From the NCBI GenBank assembly GCA_013697635.1, contig JACCWM010000072.1, forward strand, positions 1-45,054: a stretch of 45,054 nt of DNA. The letters are read 5' to 3'. The translations under genes were made by a program, and so were the position numbers. The notes under the pieces were generated by a model. It worked only from the letters and a program-made list of their open reading frames with translations, did not search any database and was not told where the DNA came from. Below, one piece after another: positions 25,601 through 34,855 of the stretch (the first letter of the stretch is position 1; every line of letters starts with the position of its first letter). This DNA is from Lujinxingiaceae bacterium. Lineage in GTDB: Bacteria; Myxococcota_A; Bradymonadia; Bradymonadales; Bradymonadaceae.

Positions 25601-28384
25601 TATTACTACGGCGACGACGACGACGACTCCGACAGCAACAGCGACAGAGGCGGCGCCAGCCGCACCCCTCGCCCGCTTCGCCCGGTGGCTCTGACGATCA
25701 AGGGCCCTGAGGAGGTCCAGCAGGGCCAGGCGGCGCGCATCAGCTTCGAATCACCCTTTCGCGGCCGCGCGCTCGTCACCGCCGAGACCCACGAGGTGCT
25801 CGCCAGCGAGTGGCGCACGGTCGATGCCGGCACCAACTTCTGGACCTTCAAGGTCGACGGCTTCGTGCCCAACGTCTATGTGAGCGTTTTTGTCGTCAAG
25901 GATCCGCATCTGGCCTCCAAGGAGGCTTTTTTGCCCGAGCGAGCTTACGGCGTAAAATCTTTTCGCATGCAGCCTACCGACTTTGAGCGTGAGCTGCGCA
26001 TCAAGGCGCCCGCCGAGGTGCGCTCGAACTCCTCGCTCAGCGTCGAGCTCGACATGGGCCCGCTCGATGAGCCAACCTATGCCACCGTGGCGATCGTCGA
26101 TGAGGGCGTGCTCTCCTTGACGCGCTTTGTCAGCCCCGATCCCAACCGCAAGCTCTTTGCTCAGCGCGCGCTCTCGGTGGAGACCTTTGAGACCGTGGGC
26201 TGGGCGCTGCAATTGCAGCCCGGTGGCACGTCGAGCAGCACCGGCGGTGGCGACGAGGGCGATGCAGGGGCGGCGCGCATCATGCCGATCAAGCCGGTGG
26301 CAATGTGGTCGGGCATCGTCGAGGTTGCGGCCAGCGGCAAGGTCAAGCTCGACTTTGATATCCCGCAGTACCGTGGCGCGCTTCGCGTCATGGCCGTGGC
26401 CACCGGTCGCCAGCGCATCGGGCGCGCCCAGGCCGAGGTGATCGTCCGCGATCCGCTGACCATCCAGACCACGCTGCCGCGCTTTTTGACCGCCAACGAC
26501 GAGGCCCAGATCCCCGTCTTTGTCACCAACCTCTCGGGCGTCGCGCGTGACATCGTGGTCAGCTTGAGCGCCGAGGAGCTCAGCGTGCCCGGCCTGTTCG
26601 CGCTCGAGCAATCCAGCGAGCTCATCCGCATCAAGGGAAGCCCCAATCGCACGATCAAGCTCGACGCCGGCCAGTCGGCGCCGGTGGTCTTTGCGGTGCG
26701 CGCGATTCGCGAGATCGGCGCGGCAAAGTTTGTCATTCGCGCCAAATCGGGCGAACTCGAGTCCATCGACGAGCAGGTCGTGCCCTTTATGCCCTCGGGC
26801 CCGCGCGAGCGAATCAGCCAGCGTGTCGAACTCGATGTCGGCACGACGAATTTGTCGAGCTATCTTGGCGGCTGGTTGCCCACAAGCGAGCGCTCGACGA
26901 TCTGGGTGACGACGCTGCCCTATGCCGGGGCCTTCGATCACTTGAAGCATCTGGTCGCCTATCCCTACGGCTGTCTCGAGCAGACGACGTCCTCGACGAG
27001 GCCGCTGCTCTATGTCTCGACGATCCTCGATCAGGTCGACCCGACGCTCGCGCCCAATGAGGGCGAACTCGAGAAGATGGTCATGCACGGCGTCGATCGC
27101 GTGCTCGCCATGAGCGTTCCAGGCGGCGGCTTCGCCTACTGGCCCGGCCAGACCTACGTGCATTATTGGGGCACGGCCTACGCCACCCACATGCTGCTCG
27201 ACGCTCGCGATGCCGGCTTCCCCGTGCCTGCGGCTCGCCTCGAAGAGGTGCTCAAGTTCATCGAGCGTGAGCTCAACGCCAGCGCGCGCGGCCGCGAGAG
27301 CGACGAGCCCTACCTGCAATACGTGCTCGCCCGCGCCGGGCGGGGCCGAAAGGCGCGCATCGCCCAGCTCATCCGTGAGCTTCCGGGCGAGCTCAAAGAG
27401 GAGAGCGCCGAGCAGGCCTATTTGCTCAAGGCCGCGCTTTATTTGAGCGGCGACAGGCGCCATGAGGCCGATCTCAAGCGACTCGACACAACGGCCGTCT
27501 CCACCTTGCGCTCAACGGGCCACGCGTTTTACTCCGACCACCGCCGGCGCGCCTTTATGCTGAGCATCTTCCACGATCTGTTCAAAAATGATCCGGCCGG
27601 CGAGCCGCTGGCAAACCTTGTGGCGACCCAGCTTGGCCGCCACGACAGCCGCCATTATTCGACCCAGGAGCTGGTCTGGAGCGTCACGGCGCTGGGCAAG
27701 TGGGTGCAGGGCGCGGCCGCGAGTTTTGGCAACACGGAGCTGTTGGCCAATGCACGCTCGATCAAGGCCCAGACGAGCAGCAAGGGGCGCTCCGATCGCA
27801 GCTGGGCGCTCTCTCGGGCGAGCGAGTACGCTCGCCTCGAGATCAAGGTCGACAGCAAATCCGAGGGCAAGCTCTACGCCTACATCAGCAGCGAGGGCGT
27901 TCGAAAGGATGGCCATGTGCAGACCGGCGGTCAGGGCCTCAATATCAAGCGCGAGTACCTCGACGCTGAAGGCAATAGCGTTGATCTGAGCGCGATGAAT
28001 TTGGGCGCCCTGGTCTATGCGCGGGTCACCCTGACGAGCACCACGAGCGAGCCTGTCTACAACGTCGCGCTCGTCGACCGTTTCCCGGCAGGCTGGGAGA
28101 TCGAGAATCCGCGTCTGGGCCGCGGCCGGCTGCCCGAGTGGGCCGAAGAAGGCGATCGTTGGAGCGCCGAGCACATGAACGTGCGAGACGATCGCCTCGA
28201 GGTCTTTGGCACGATCAACCCGAAGGAGTCGGTCGAGCTCGTCTACGCCCTTCGCGTCGTCACGGCAGGCCAGTTTGCTGTGCCGCCGGTCGAGGCCGAA
28301 GCGATGTACGACCCGCGCATCTGGGCGCGAGAGGCCGGCACCCGCGTCGCGATCACGGGGCCCTGGAGCCAGGATGTTGATTGA
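22700..28384 (+). CDS. Bacterial alpha-2-macroglobulin lipoprotein (YfhM type)
   Basis: The 1894-residue protein starts at GTG 22700 and has a lipoprotein signal (LALIGLWVGAC). Many macroglobulin-like beta domains follow, including the hallmark DRGVYRPGESAHLVAVVRG near residue 625 and the YATVAIVDEGVLSLT segment. The thioester motif CLEQ is intact at C1425-Q1428, inside the alpha/alpha thioester domain, so it should trap proteases covalently. A bait-like region near residue 970 is very acidic (YYYGDDDDDSDSNSD). The periplasmic role is to protect the wall or membrane from invading proteases. The pbpC gene starts 12 bases downstream, the usual partner, which repairs peptidoglycan. Confidence 0.95.
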   Translation: MSVVKSGKRLWRSIMVLALIGLWVGACGDKKDVPQPGVDKEGGISVEYGDYSDLEPGEEPGKPLTPEALRPHLRAVGPLDAVPHMVAIEFFRAVSPQAPIDATADTRLTIEPAVEGDLQFSGPASLQFVPRNGFAPATTYLVSLASVETPNGAVTPSKPWTHSFTTPDFKLVGLSAGVFDEKARAANVRVTFSAPVRAADLGRFARWEVDGVQTSAAVYLDGGDSNVVQVRITGAKLHTESVITLHLKQGMAHSEAIVAPAAVATVELQDGPELELINAQMNEGSSGFYIDVVCSDEAVGNRTRYYWDRTAYESHQLSSRCELTKADAAERIRFSPPLKFTTTSSPMGFRILGAFERGSYTMRIEAGGRSIDGGVVKQAYEKSFSVGARKATLGFVSKGRYLPRDAWSNLAIRHMNVDQVELTLRHVPQQNLVFWLSGSESADTRTSNVVLTEKVAINGAPDKQATSWINVGAMLPAPEAGVYEVQVRESERKTPTDVARLLLTDINLIAKRHSPAAGDAWSSKVDVWAIHMRSTLPISGVKVDLVRPSGHVMASCRTDALGGCRLETPAKDADPSEPFALIATNGRDMTYLKYADVRLNTDSEPVQGESYLSETPYRAAVYSDRGVYRPGESAHLVAVVRGQDHRAPKAGLPVELRLSDPQHQELARQLSTTNGAGMVSLDAPFGDFASTGTYALKVLVASKVIATYNFNVEEFVPERLKVVLEPGRDGYHGIEQARVAIKADYLFGGSAEGSAIELGCRIQPTRFKPKTNAQFSYGWASGAPQASASIDLGTVMGELDENGATELSCPQLSDTSRFQVPGEVVMSAAVFEAASGRTTNGEARAAYHPERFYIGLEAKGDVAQVGQTLIVEGAVVDWNGALVTDVKEIEVESFQLNWHYGWYYNEESGEENHQRNRELASEGVHTVAVKDGRFSIELTPSSNASAFLVRARAQNALSEVQIAMEYSYYYGDDDDDSDSNSDRGGASRTPRPLRPVALTIKGPEEVQQGQAARISFESPFRGRALVTAETHEVLASEWRTVDAGTNFWTFKVDGFVPNVYVSVFVVKDPHLASKEAFLPERAYGVKSFRMQPTDFERELRIKAPAEVRSNSSLSVELDMGPLDEPTYATVAIVDEGVLSLTRFVSPDPNRKLFAQRALSVETFETVGWALQLQPGGTSSSTGGGDEGDAGAARIMPIKPVAMWSGIVEVAASGKVKLDFDIPQYRGALRVMAVATGRQRIGRAQAEVIVRDPLTIQTTLPRFLTANDEAQIPVFVTNLSGVARDIVVSLSAEELSVPGLFALEQSSELIRIKGSPNRTIKLDAGQSAPVVFAVRAIREIGAAKFVIRAKSGELESIDEQVVPFMPSGPRERISQRVELDVGTTNLSSYLGGWLPTSERSTIWVTTLPYAGAFDHLKHLVAYPYGCLEQTTSSTRPLLYVSTILDQVDPTLAPNEGELEKMVMHGVDRVLAMSVPGGGFAYWPGQTYVHYWGTAYATHMLLDARDAGFPVPAARLEEVLKFIERELNASARGRESDEPYLQYVLARAGRGRKARIAQLIRELPGELKEESAEQAYLLKAALYLSGDRRHEADLKRLDTTAVSTLRSTGHAFYSDHRRRAFMLSIFHDLFKNDPAGEPLANLVATQLGRHDSRHYSTQELVWSVTALGKWVQGAAASFGNTELLANARSIKAQTSSKGRSDRSWALSRASEYARLEIKVDSKSEGKLYAYISSEGVRKDGHVQTGGQGLNIKREYLDAEGNSVDLSAMNLGALVYARVTLTSTTSEPVYNVALVDRFPAGWEIENPRLGRGRLPEWAEEGDRWSAEHMNVRDDRLEVFGTINPKESVELVYALRVVTAGQFAVPPVEAEAMYDPRIWAREAGTRVAITGPWSQDVD

Positions 28385-28396
28385 GGAGCGGCTGCG

Positions 28397-30739
28397 GTGA
28401 ATCGGCGCCTGCGATGGTCACTTGGCGGGCTCTTGCTGTGCGTGCTCTCCCTGCTCGTGGTGCTTGTCTGCGCCTGGTTTGCGCCGCTGCCCAAGCGGCT
28501 GAGCGAGCGCGACTCGGTCGTCGTCGAATACCACGACAAGACGCCCGCCCACGTCTTTCTCTCGGCCGACGACAAGTGGCGCATAACCCGCCAGCTCGAT
28601 GAGATCGACCCGGCCTATCTGGCGGCCCTCGTCGCTTTTGAAGACAAACGCTTTTACAGCCACCGGGGCGTCGACCTACGTGCGATCGGCCGCGCCGTCT
28701 GGGGCAACATGCGCCACGCCCGCGTCACTTCCGGTGCCTCGACGATCACCATGCAGCTCGCGCGCTTGCTCGAGCCGCGCCCGCGCACGCTACGCTCCAA
28801 GCTCGTCGAAGCCTTTCGCGCCACCCAGCTCGAGCTCCACCTCTCCAAAGACGAGATTTTAGAGGCCTATCTGCGCTTTTTGCCCTTTGGCCGAAACGTC
28901 GAAGGCATCGAGGCTGCGGCGCTGGGCTACTTTGGCCACTCGGCGGCCAATTTGAGTTCCTCGGAGATCGCCACCTTGCTGGCTGTGCCCCAGAGCCCCA
29001 ACGCCCGCTATCCCAGCGCCCCAAACGTTGATCGCCTCGCGCGTGCTCGCGACAAGATCGCGCGCCGTCTCACCGAGATCGATGTATTCGAGCCCGGGGC
29101 CACAGCCCAGATCACGGCCTCGTTGACGCCTTCGGCCCTTCGGCCCTTCGCCCGCGATGTCCCGCACGCGGCCATCTGGCTTCGCGCCTTGAACCCGCGA
29201 AGCGCCCGTATCCACACGACGCTCGACGCCGGTGCACAGCGCACGGCCGAGCTCGCGCTGGCCCGCTATGAGCACGATGCAAAGCGCCTGGGCGTCGCCA
29301 ACGCGGCGATCGTCGTGCTCGATCACCGCCAAGCGTTGGTGCGCGCGCTGGTTGGAAACTTCGATTTCTCCCTGGGCGCCGGCGCCCAGATCCCGGGCTT
29401 TGCTGCGCCTCGATCCCCGGGCTCGATTCTCAAGCCCTTCATCTATGCCGCCGCGATCGACGACGGCCTCGCTCTGCCGGGATTTCTCGTCGAGGACACT
29501 CCTTATGAGAGCGGAAGTTACCGGCCGGCCAACTACAGCAACACATTCATGGGCCTGGTCAGCCTCGAAGAGTCGCTCTCACTTTCGTTGAACATCCCCT
29601 TTGTGCGCCTCTTGAGCGCGGTGGGCGTGGAAAACTTCGCCGGCCAGCTTCGCCACATGGGCGCGGCCGGCCTTCGCGACGAGCCCGGCCACTACGGCCT
29701 CTCGCTTGCGGTGGGCGCCTGCGAGGTGAGCGCGCTCGAGGTCGCGGGCTTCTACGCAACCCTTGCCAGGGGAGGGCGATACCAAAGCGCGGCCATCCTG
29801 ACCAAGGACGCGGGCGCCGACAGTGACGGCCTCACGATCTACTCGGAGGGCGCCGCCTGGCTTGCAAACCACGCGCTGGCCTTGCGCGACCGACCTGATT
29901 TCCCAACTCGGCGCCACATGGGTCCGGCCGGCCTCGAGATCTACTGGAAGACCGGCACAAGCTTTGGTCACCGCGACGCCTGGACGGCCGGTTTTATGGG
30001 CGACTACACGGCGGTCGTCTGGATGGGCAACCTCGATAACCGCTCCAACGCCGCGCTGATCGGCTCCGAGCGCGCCGCCCCCGTGTTCTTTGACGTGCTC
30101 GAAGGCCTCAACCGGCGCCAAAACCCCTTGAGCAAGACGCGCGCGCGTCCCTCGGATCTCACCCGCGTCGAGGTCTGTGCCTACTCCGGCCATTTGCCCA
30201 CACCGGCCTGCGACCACACCAAGCACGTCGACGCCTTGCGCCGCGCGGTGCCCACGCGCAGATGCCCCTACCACGTGCGCCACGATGTCGACGACGCCAC
30301 CGGCCTGCTCCTCAACTCGATGTGCCGTGCCAACCGGCCCCACCACTCCCAAAGCTATGTCGTCTGGCCTCCCGGCGTTCGCCGCTTTCTGTCGGCCCAA
30401 TCGCGCGCGAACACGGCCATGCCCGACTACGCCCCCGGCTGTCTGCCACCCGCCGCGCACCACGCCCCGCGCATCACCTCGCCGCCACCGTCTCAGACGC
30501 TGATTCTCATTCCGGGCGTCGACCTCGAGCGCCAAAAAGTGCGCTTCGAAGCCGACACGGCCACAGGCGCCGCCCTGAGCTGGTTTGTCGATGGGGAGTT
30601 TTTGGGACGTATGGCGCCCGAGCAGCAGCTCTGGTGGACACCGCGCATTGGCCGCCACGAGATCGTTGTCATGGAGGACAGCGGCCTGGCCACAAGCCGC
30701 GAGTTCGAAGTCAGCGCCTTTGCGCATCCCAACCGCTAG
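28397..30739 (+). CDS. pbpC: Penicillin-binding protein 1C
   Basis: The 780-residue protein has an N-terminal membrane anchor (about 8-28). A GT51 glycosyltransferase domain follows, with catalytic E82 in [11 protein letters not shown] and [11 protein letters not shown]. The transpeptidase has S343 in [10 protein letters not shown]397-L-N in SLN and K518 in KTGTS, so both activities look intact. The C-terminal 90 residues ([19 protein letters not shown] onward) match the BiPBP-C domain specific to PBP1C. It polymerises and crosslinks peptidoglycan in the periplasm. The start is GTG at 28397, with GAGGAG upstream. It directly follows the alpha-2-macroglobulin gene, the known YfhM-PbpC operon. 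Confidence 0.96.
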   Translation: MNRRLRWSLGGLLLCVLSLLVVLVCAWFAPLPKRLSERDSVVVEYHDKTPAHVFLSADDKWRITRQLDEIDPAYLAALVAFEDKRFYSHRGVDLRAIGRAVWGNMRHARVTSGASTITMQLARLLEPRPRTLRSKLVEAFRATQLELHLSKDEILEAYLRFLPFGRNVEGIEAAALGYFGHSAANLSSSEIATLLAVPQSPNARYPSAPNVDRLARARDKIARRLTEIDVFEPGATAQITASLTPSALRPFARDVPHAAIWLRALNPRSARIHTTLDAGAQRTAELALARYEHDAKRLGVANAAIVVLDHRQALVRALVGNFDFSLGAGAQIPGFAAPRSPGSILKPFIYAAAIDDGLALPGFLVEDTPYESGSYRPANYSNTFMGLVSLEESLSLSLNIPFVRLLSAVGVENFAGQLRHMGAAGLRDEPGHYGLSLAVGACEVSALEVAGFYATLARGGRYQSAAILTKDAGADSDGLTIYSEGAAWLANHALALRDRPDFPTRRHMGPAGLEIYWKTGTSFGHRDAWTAGFMGDYTAVVWMGNLDNRSNAALIGSERAAPVFFDVLEGLNRRQNPLSKTRARPSDLTRVEVCAYSGHLPTPACDHTKHVDALRRAVPTRRCPYHVRHDVDDATGLLLNSMCRANRPHHSQSYVVWPPGVRRFLSAQSRANTAMPDYAPGCLPPAAHHAPRITSPPPSQTLILIPGVDLERQKVRFEADTATGAALSWFVDGEFLGRMAPEQQLWWTPRIGRHEIVVMEDSGLATSREFEVSAFAHPNR

Positions 30740-30818
30740 AGAACCAAAGTTCAGGGTGATCTTTGGCCAGGATTGCTCTATATTGGCGCTTTATCAACTT
30801 CGCAAAAAAGGTGAGTCC

Positions 30819-32117
30819 ATGGCGACAAAGACAGAACTCGAAAGCCTCGAAAGCCTCCTTCGCAAGCTGCCTGAGGAAGACCAGGCCGAAGCTTTTCGCA
30901 TCCTTTATGGCAACATGCCCGAGGAACTGCCGATCGCTGCTGCGGCGGCTGCGCTGGCCGCAGAGTACGACTTTGATGTCGCCGGCTACCGGTTCAAGTC
31001 TACGCCAGAGCAGCGGCGCGCGCCGCGGATCGTGCGCATCGGGGTGATTCAGACCCAGATCGTGGAGTCGACCAGCGCGCCGGTGGAGACCCAGTTTCAG
31101 GCGCTGTGCGCACGTACCGAGACGCTCATTCACGCCGCAGCAGCGATGGGCTGTAACGTGCTTGGGTTGCAGGAAGCCTGGACGATGCCATTTGCCTTTT
31201 GCACCCGTGAGAAGGAGCCCTGGCTCGAGTTCGCCGAGCCCGTCGACGGGCCATCGACCCAATTCCTCGCCGCCCTCGCCAGGCGCTACAACATGGTGAT
31301 CGTCTCGCCGATTCTCGAACGCGACGAGGTGCACGGGGGCACGATCCACAACACGGTCGTGGTCATCGGCAACCGGGGCAACATCATCGGCAAGCATCGC
31401 AAAAACCATATCCCACGGGTGGGCGACTTCAACGAGTCGACCTACTACATGGAAGGCGACACGGGCCACCCGGTGTTCGCGACCCAGTTTGGCATGATCG
31501 GCGTCAATATTTGCTACGGTCGCCACCATCCGCTGAACTGGTTGATGTTCGGGCTCAACGGCGCGGAGATCGTCTTCAATCCTTCGGCGACCGTCGGTGG
31601 GCTGTCCGAGCCCCTGTGGCCGATCGAGGCGCGCTGTGCGTCGATCGCCAATAACTACTTTACGGCGGGTATCAATCGCATCGGCACCGAGAGCTTCCCC
31701 AATGCCTTCACCTCCGGCGATGGCAAAGCCGCTCACCACGACTTCGGTCACTTCTATGGCTCGAGCTACATGACCGCTCCCGATGGCGGACGCACACCAG
31801 GGCTCTCGCGCACCCGTGATGGCGTGTTGATCAGCGAAATCGACCTCAATCAGTGTCGACAGGTGCGCGATAAATGGGGCTTCCAGATGACCCAGCGCCT
31901 CGACGAGTACGCCGACTGGTTGAAGGCCGCGGCATCGCCAGGCTTTCAGCCTCAGATCATCGCGGATACGGGCTACGAGTATGCTCCTGGCCACGCCGCC
32001 CAAGCGCGCCCGGTCGTGCGCCAAATGCCCCACCAGCAACCGAGTCAACTTCCCAGCCCCGTGCCGGCGCCGCAACTGACCTACGCCGGTGTCGAGAAGA
32101 AGCCTGCGGGCGAATGA
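30819..32117 (+). CDS. Nitrilase-superfamily amidohydrolase, beta-ureidopropionase type
   Basis: The ATG at 30819 has AAGGTGA just upstream and gives 432 residues. The nitrilase triad is present: E119 in GLQEAW, K195 in KHRKNHIPR and C232 in NICYGRHHP. The stretches [39 protein letters not shown] and [13 protein letters not shown] closely follow eukaryotic-type beta-ureidopropionase (N-carbamoyl-beta-alanine amidohydrolase), the last step of reductive pyrimidine breakdown, including its longer N-terminal region. A Pro/Gln-rich tail of about 45 residues ([18 protein letters not shown]) is unusual. No dihydropyrimidinase or dihydropyrimidine dehydrogenase gene lies in the window, so the substrate is inferred. 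Confidence 0.88.
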   Translation: MATKTELESLESLLRKLPEEDQAEAFRILYGNMPEELPIAAAAAALAAEYDFDVAGYRFKSTPEQRRAPRIVRIGVIQTQIVESTSAPVETQFQALCARTETLIHAAAAMGCNVLGLQEAWTMPFAFCTREKEPWLEFAEPVDGPSTQFLAALARRYNMVIVSPILERDEVHGGTIHNTVVVIGNRGNIIGKHRKNHIPRVGDFNESTYYMEGDTGHPVFATQFGMIGVNICYGRHHPLNWLMFGLNGAEIVFNPSATVGGLSEPLWPIEARCASIANNYFTAGINRIGTESFPNAFTSGDGKAAHHDFGHFYGSSYMTAPDGGRTPGLSRTRDGVLISEIDLNQCRQVRDKWGFQMTQRLDEYADWLKAAASPGFQPQIIADTGYEYAPGHAAQARPVVRQMPHQQPSQLPSPVPAPQLTYAGVEKKPAGE

Positions 32118-32166
32118 GACGATCGGATCGCGTTGAAAAGAGCCCCTTCCTGCCCATGAGAGCACA

Positions 32167-33504
32167 TTGAACGACGACATGTTGAAGACCTATATCGAGC
32201 GCGTCATGGCGCTTCGCGATCAGCGTCACCGCTCGCTCAACGCCTCCGAGTTGCGCACGATTGCCCAGGAGTTGGGCATGTCGGACGCTGATATCGCGGC
32301 CTCGGAGGAGGCAGGGCGAGCGTATCTGGCGCGTGGAAGAGGTTATCTTGCGCATGGGCGCCTTGATGACGCGATTCGCGAGCTCGAGGAGGCAGCGATC
32401 TTGTTGCCTGGTGAGGTTGAGGCGTTGCGCTTGCTGGCGAGCGGTCATCGTGACCGGTGGTTTGTCACGGGCAAGGAGGAGAGCCGGGCGGCGGCGCGCG
32501 AGTTCGCTCGCCAGTGCATCGACGCCGATGCCAACGATACCCAAAGCTATACGCTGCTCAATGAGCTCGAAGGACCACGCCCGGCCCAGGCAGCCGGTGG
32601 TGCAAGCGTGCGCTCCAATGCACGCCAGATGCTCGCGGTGGCAGGCGCATTCTTGTCGGTGTCGGTGATGCTCGCGGCTTTTGTGTTGTTCGCTGTCGAT
32701 GAGTCCAACGGTGAGCCAGTGGACGTCGGCCAGGGAGCCACCGGCCAGGTCGAGGCGGCGCCTCAGCCCAAAGCAGCGGTCAGCGGGAGCGTCGAGCCTG
32801 AGGTCGATCTCGATGTCGAGCTCGTGGCGGACGCGCGCTCGGACGGCTTGAAGCTCGTCGTTCGCCACTCGCGGCTCAAAAACTTCGCGGACAGATCCTT
32901 CTATGAATTGCACGCCGGCCTGCTCAATGAGGGCAAATTCGAGGTCGAGGCGATCAAGGTGCGCTCGGAGTTTTTGGGGGCCGACGGACAGCCAGCCTAC
33001 GACCCCAAGAACAGCGACGCGATGAGCAGCCATCAAGCGATCATAAGGCCCGGTGATCTGCACGTTTTCTCTCAGTTGACCGAGCTCGGACCCAGAGTCG
33101 AGCGGGTTCGCCTGACGGTGACCACCATCGACAAGCAGCCCTCCGGTGGCGTCTATGGCACATCGAGGCCGATCGAAGTTGGCTGGGAGATCGCGCAGCC
33201 CGAACATCTGCGTATTCTGGTGCGCGAGCGTAGCCAGAGCTTTAGCAGCGGTAGCCTCAACGACAAGGGCTACTTTCGTGCCAGCCTCGAGGTCGAAAAC
33301 CAGGGCTCGGCGGCCATTCGCACCCTTAAGTTGGGTACGCGTCTGTTCGACAAGGACGGCCGTGAGCTCGAAAAAGACCAGACCTTCGTCGCCCACGGCG
33401 GCGGCGCCGCGTTGTTGCCTGGCGAAACGCGCGTGGTGAGTACAATCACCAATGTGGCTCAGAGCTACGATCACTACAAATTGGTCGTCGTCTCGGCGGA
33501 GTAG
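32167..33504 (+). CDS. Membrane-anchored TPR-like protein, paralogue A
   Basis: The 445-residue product has a helical N-terminal half (about 1-140) with a TPR-like pair (YLARGRGYLAHGRLDDAIRE, LEEAAILLPGEVEALRLLAS). One transmembrane helix follows (about 155-177). Beyond the membrane, about 240 residues contain two beta-sandwich-like segments of FxLYD character (HAGLLNEGKFEVEAIKVRSE; ASLEVENQGSAAIRTLKLG). The TTG start at 32167 is supported by exact alignment of its first nine residues with the paralogue at 33509. The helical part would be cytoplasmic and the sandwich part periplasmic. The function is unknown. It sits 49 bases after the nitrilase gene and 4 bases before paralogue B. Confidence 0.8.
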   Translation: MNDDMLKTYIERVMALRDQRHRSLNASELRTIAQELGMSDADIAASEEAGRAYLARGRGYLAHGRLDDAIRELEEAAILLPGEVEALRLLASGHRDRWFVTGKEESRAAAREFARQCIDADANDTQSYTLLNELEGPRPAQAAGGASVRSNARQMLAVAGAFLSVSVMLAAFVLFAVDESNGEPVDVGQGATGQVEAAPQPKAAVSGSVEPEVDLDVELVADARSDGLKLVVRHSRLKNFADRSFYELHAGLLNEGKFEVEAIKVRSEFLGADGQPAYDPKNSDAMSSHQAIIRPGDLHVFSQLTELGPRVERVRLTVTTIDKQPSGGVYGTSRPIEVGWEIAQPEHLRILVRERSQSFSSGSLNDKGYFRASLEVENQGSAAIRTLKLGTRLFDKDGRELEKDQTFVAHGGGAALLPGETRVVSTITNVAQSYDHYKLVVVSAE

Positions 33505-33508
33505 GTGC

Positions 33509-34102
33509 TTGGCAGAAGCGACACTGACAGACTACATCGAGCGCGCGCGCACGCTGTTCGAGGAGAAGGGCGGGCGCCTGCCCGATGCCGAGGCGCTGCG
33601 TCTGCTTGCGGTGGCCGTGGGCATGAGCGAGCAGGAGTCCGAGCAAGCCGACCAGCTGGCGCGCGAGCTCACTGAGCAGGCGCGAGGCGACCTGGAGCAA
33701 GGCCGCCACGAGCAGGCCGCCGAGGCGCTGCTCAAGGCCGTGCTCTACTCGCCCGTGCGCCTCGAACCCCACCACACGCTCGCGCAAATTCACTACGGAC
33801 GATGGCGCAAGAGCGGCACGTCGGCCAATCGGCTGCTGGCGATCGATCTTTGCCAGCGCGCGCTCGAGCTTGCACCCAACCACGAACCCTCGACCATCAT
33901 GCTGCGCGATCTGGGCGTGGGCGCCGACGAGGGGCTCTCCTGGCGGCGCGCGGGGCTTATCGTGATCGTGTTGGTCTCGTTTAGCCTGGCGATGACCACC
34001 TGCGTGCGCTGTATCATCGCGCCGCCGCAAGCGCCGATCGGCGCCGACGAGCTCGATGCCTCCAGCCCCACGCTCGGCTTGCCGCGTGCCGAGTCTCCTT
34101 GA
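33509..34102 (+). CDS. Membrane-anchored TPR-like protein, paralogue B
   Basis: A TTG at 33509, seven bases after GGAG and four after the previous stop, opens 197 residues. The helical domain mirrors the upstream protein: LTDYIERARTLFEEKG corresponds to LKTYIERVMALRDQR, and the TPR-like part (ARGDLEQGRHEQAAEALLKA) lines up as well. A single transmembrane helix (LIVIVLVSFSLAMTTCV) ends the conserved part, and only about 35 residues follow, so the beta-sandwich domains of paralogue A are absent. Close tandem placement and coupled start suggest the two form a complex or arose by duplication with loss of the outer part. Confidence 0.78.
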   Translation: MAEATLTDYIERARTLFEEKGGRLPDAEALRLLAVAVGMSEQESEQADQLARELTEQARGDLEQGRHEQAAEALLKAVLYSPVRLEPHHTLAQIHYGRWRKSGTSANRLLAIDLCQRALELAPNHEPSTIMLRDLGVGADEGLSWRRAGLIVIVLVSFSLAMTTCVRCIIAPPQAPIGADELDASSPTLGLPRAESP

Positions 34103-34166
34103 AACTCCGTGAAAGATGTGTTTTTTAGGGTGAGAGGTCGGGCATCCAACGCGCTGCCATGACCGA

Positions 34167-34766
34167 TTGCCAAAGCAAGCAGCCGTGCGAAATGACGTTC
34201 CCTCCCGCGCATTCGATCCGCTCATGGTCGTGGTCGCTGCGGCAAACATCGATGAGCATAAGCTCGTCGAGGGACTGAGCTTTGATCTCAAAGACTTGAA
34301 GGACCCGCGTCTTTATGTGGTGTGGGACGAGTTCGTAATCTTTGCCGAGCGCCTGGAACACGAGCTTGGTGGTCCCGACGCGCTCGAGCGCGACTATGGA
34401 TCGGGGATCCTCGTGCTCGGCGACGAGACGCGTTTGGGTCAGGTGTTTCTCAATTTGTTCATCAACGCCGTCCAAGCGATCGCCGAGGGCCACCCCGGGC
34501 AGAACACGATTTGGGTTTCGACGCGCGAAAAAGACGATCGCGTCATCGTCACGGTTGAAGACAGCGGTGAGGGCATCGACGCCCAAAACCTTGAGCGCAT
34601 CTTCGAGGCGTTTTTTACGACCAAACCGGCGGGCGTGGGCACCGGTCTGGGGCTGTCGATCAGCCGCAACATCATCGAGCAGCTCGGCGGAACGCTGACC
34701 ATCGAGAGCACCCGAGGCCGGGGCACGCGCTGTGAGGTCGTGCTGCGGCCGGCGCGCGAGCGTTGA
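34167..34766 (+). CDS. Truncated sensor histidine kinase lacking the phosphoacceptor domain
   Basis: The last 130 residues are a complete HATPase domain: N box FLNLFINAVQAI, G1 VEDSGEGID, F box FEAFFTTK, G2 GTGLGLSIS and a G3-like GGTLTIESTRGRGT. Before it there is no H box at all. The first 75 residues (VEGLSFDLKDLKDPRLYVVW, FAERLEHELGGPDALER) resemble the far N-terminal part of certain myxobacterial hybrid kinases. So sensor end and ATPase end appear joined, with the PAS and HisKA parts missing. The frame stays open across the join. It may be a pseudogene, or an ATPase that modulates others. The start is uncertain (TTG 34167, or ATG 34224). Confidence 0.65.
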   Translation: MPKQAAVRNDVPSRAFDPLMVVVAAANIDEHKLVEGLSFDLKDLKDPRLYVVWDEFVIFAERLEHELGGPDALERDYGSGILVLGDETRLGQVFLNLFINAVQAIAEGHPGQNTIWVSTREKDDRVIVTVEDSGEGIDAQNLERIFEAFFTTKPAGVGTGLGLSISRNIIEQLGGTLTIESTRGRGTRCEVVLRPARER

Positions 34767-34779
34767 GCGATTTTGCCGG

Positions 34780-34808
34780 TTGCCACCTGCCCAAGAAGGT
34801 GTCTAAAT
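34780..34808 (+). promoter_or_regulatory. Candidate promoter for the small gene at 34856
   Basis: TTGCCA (34780-34785), a 17-base spacer and CTAAAT (34803-34808) lie about 48 bases before the ATG. Spacing is ideal but both hexamers are imperfect. Confidence 0.4.
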
Positions 34809-34855
34809 TGGCCCGATGAACACGCCCCCCTCTACCCCTACCCCAAGGTGAAGCG

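Noticed and set aside
25751-27463. 570-codon antisense frame over the macroglobulin thioester region
   Set aside because: Same reason; the opposite strand encodes the intact CLEQ thioester domain.
30743-30766. CCAAAG ... CTTTGG inverted repeat after pbpC considered as a terminator
   Set aside because: Arms of six bases with an 11-base loop and no T-run are too weak to call.
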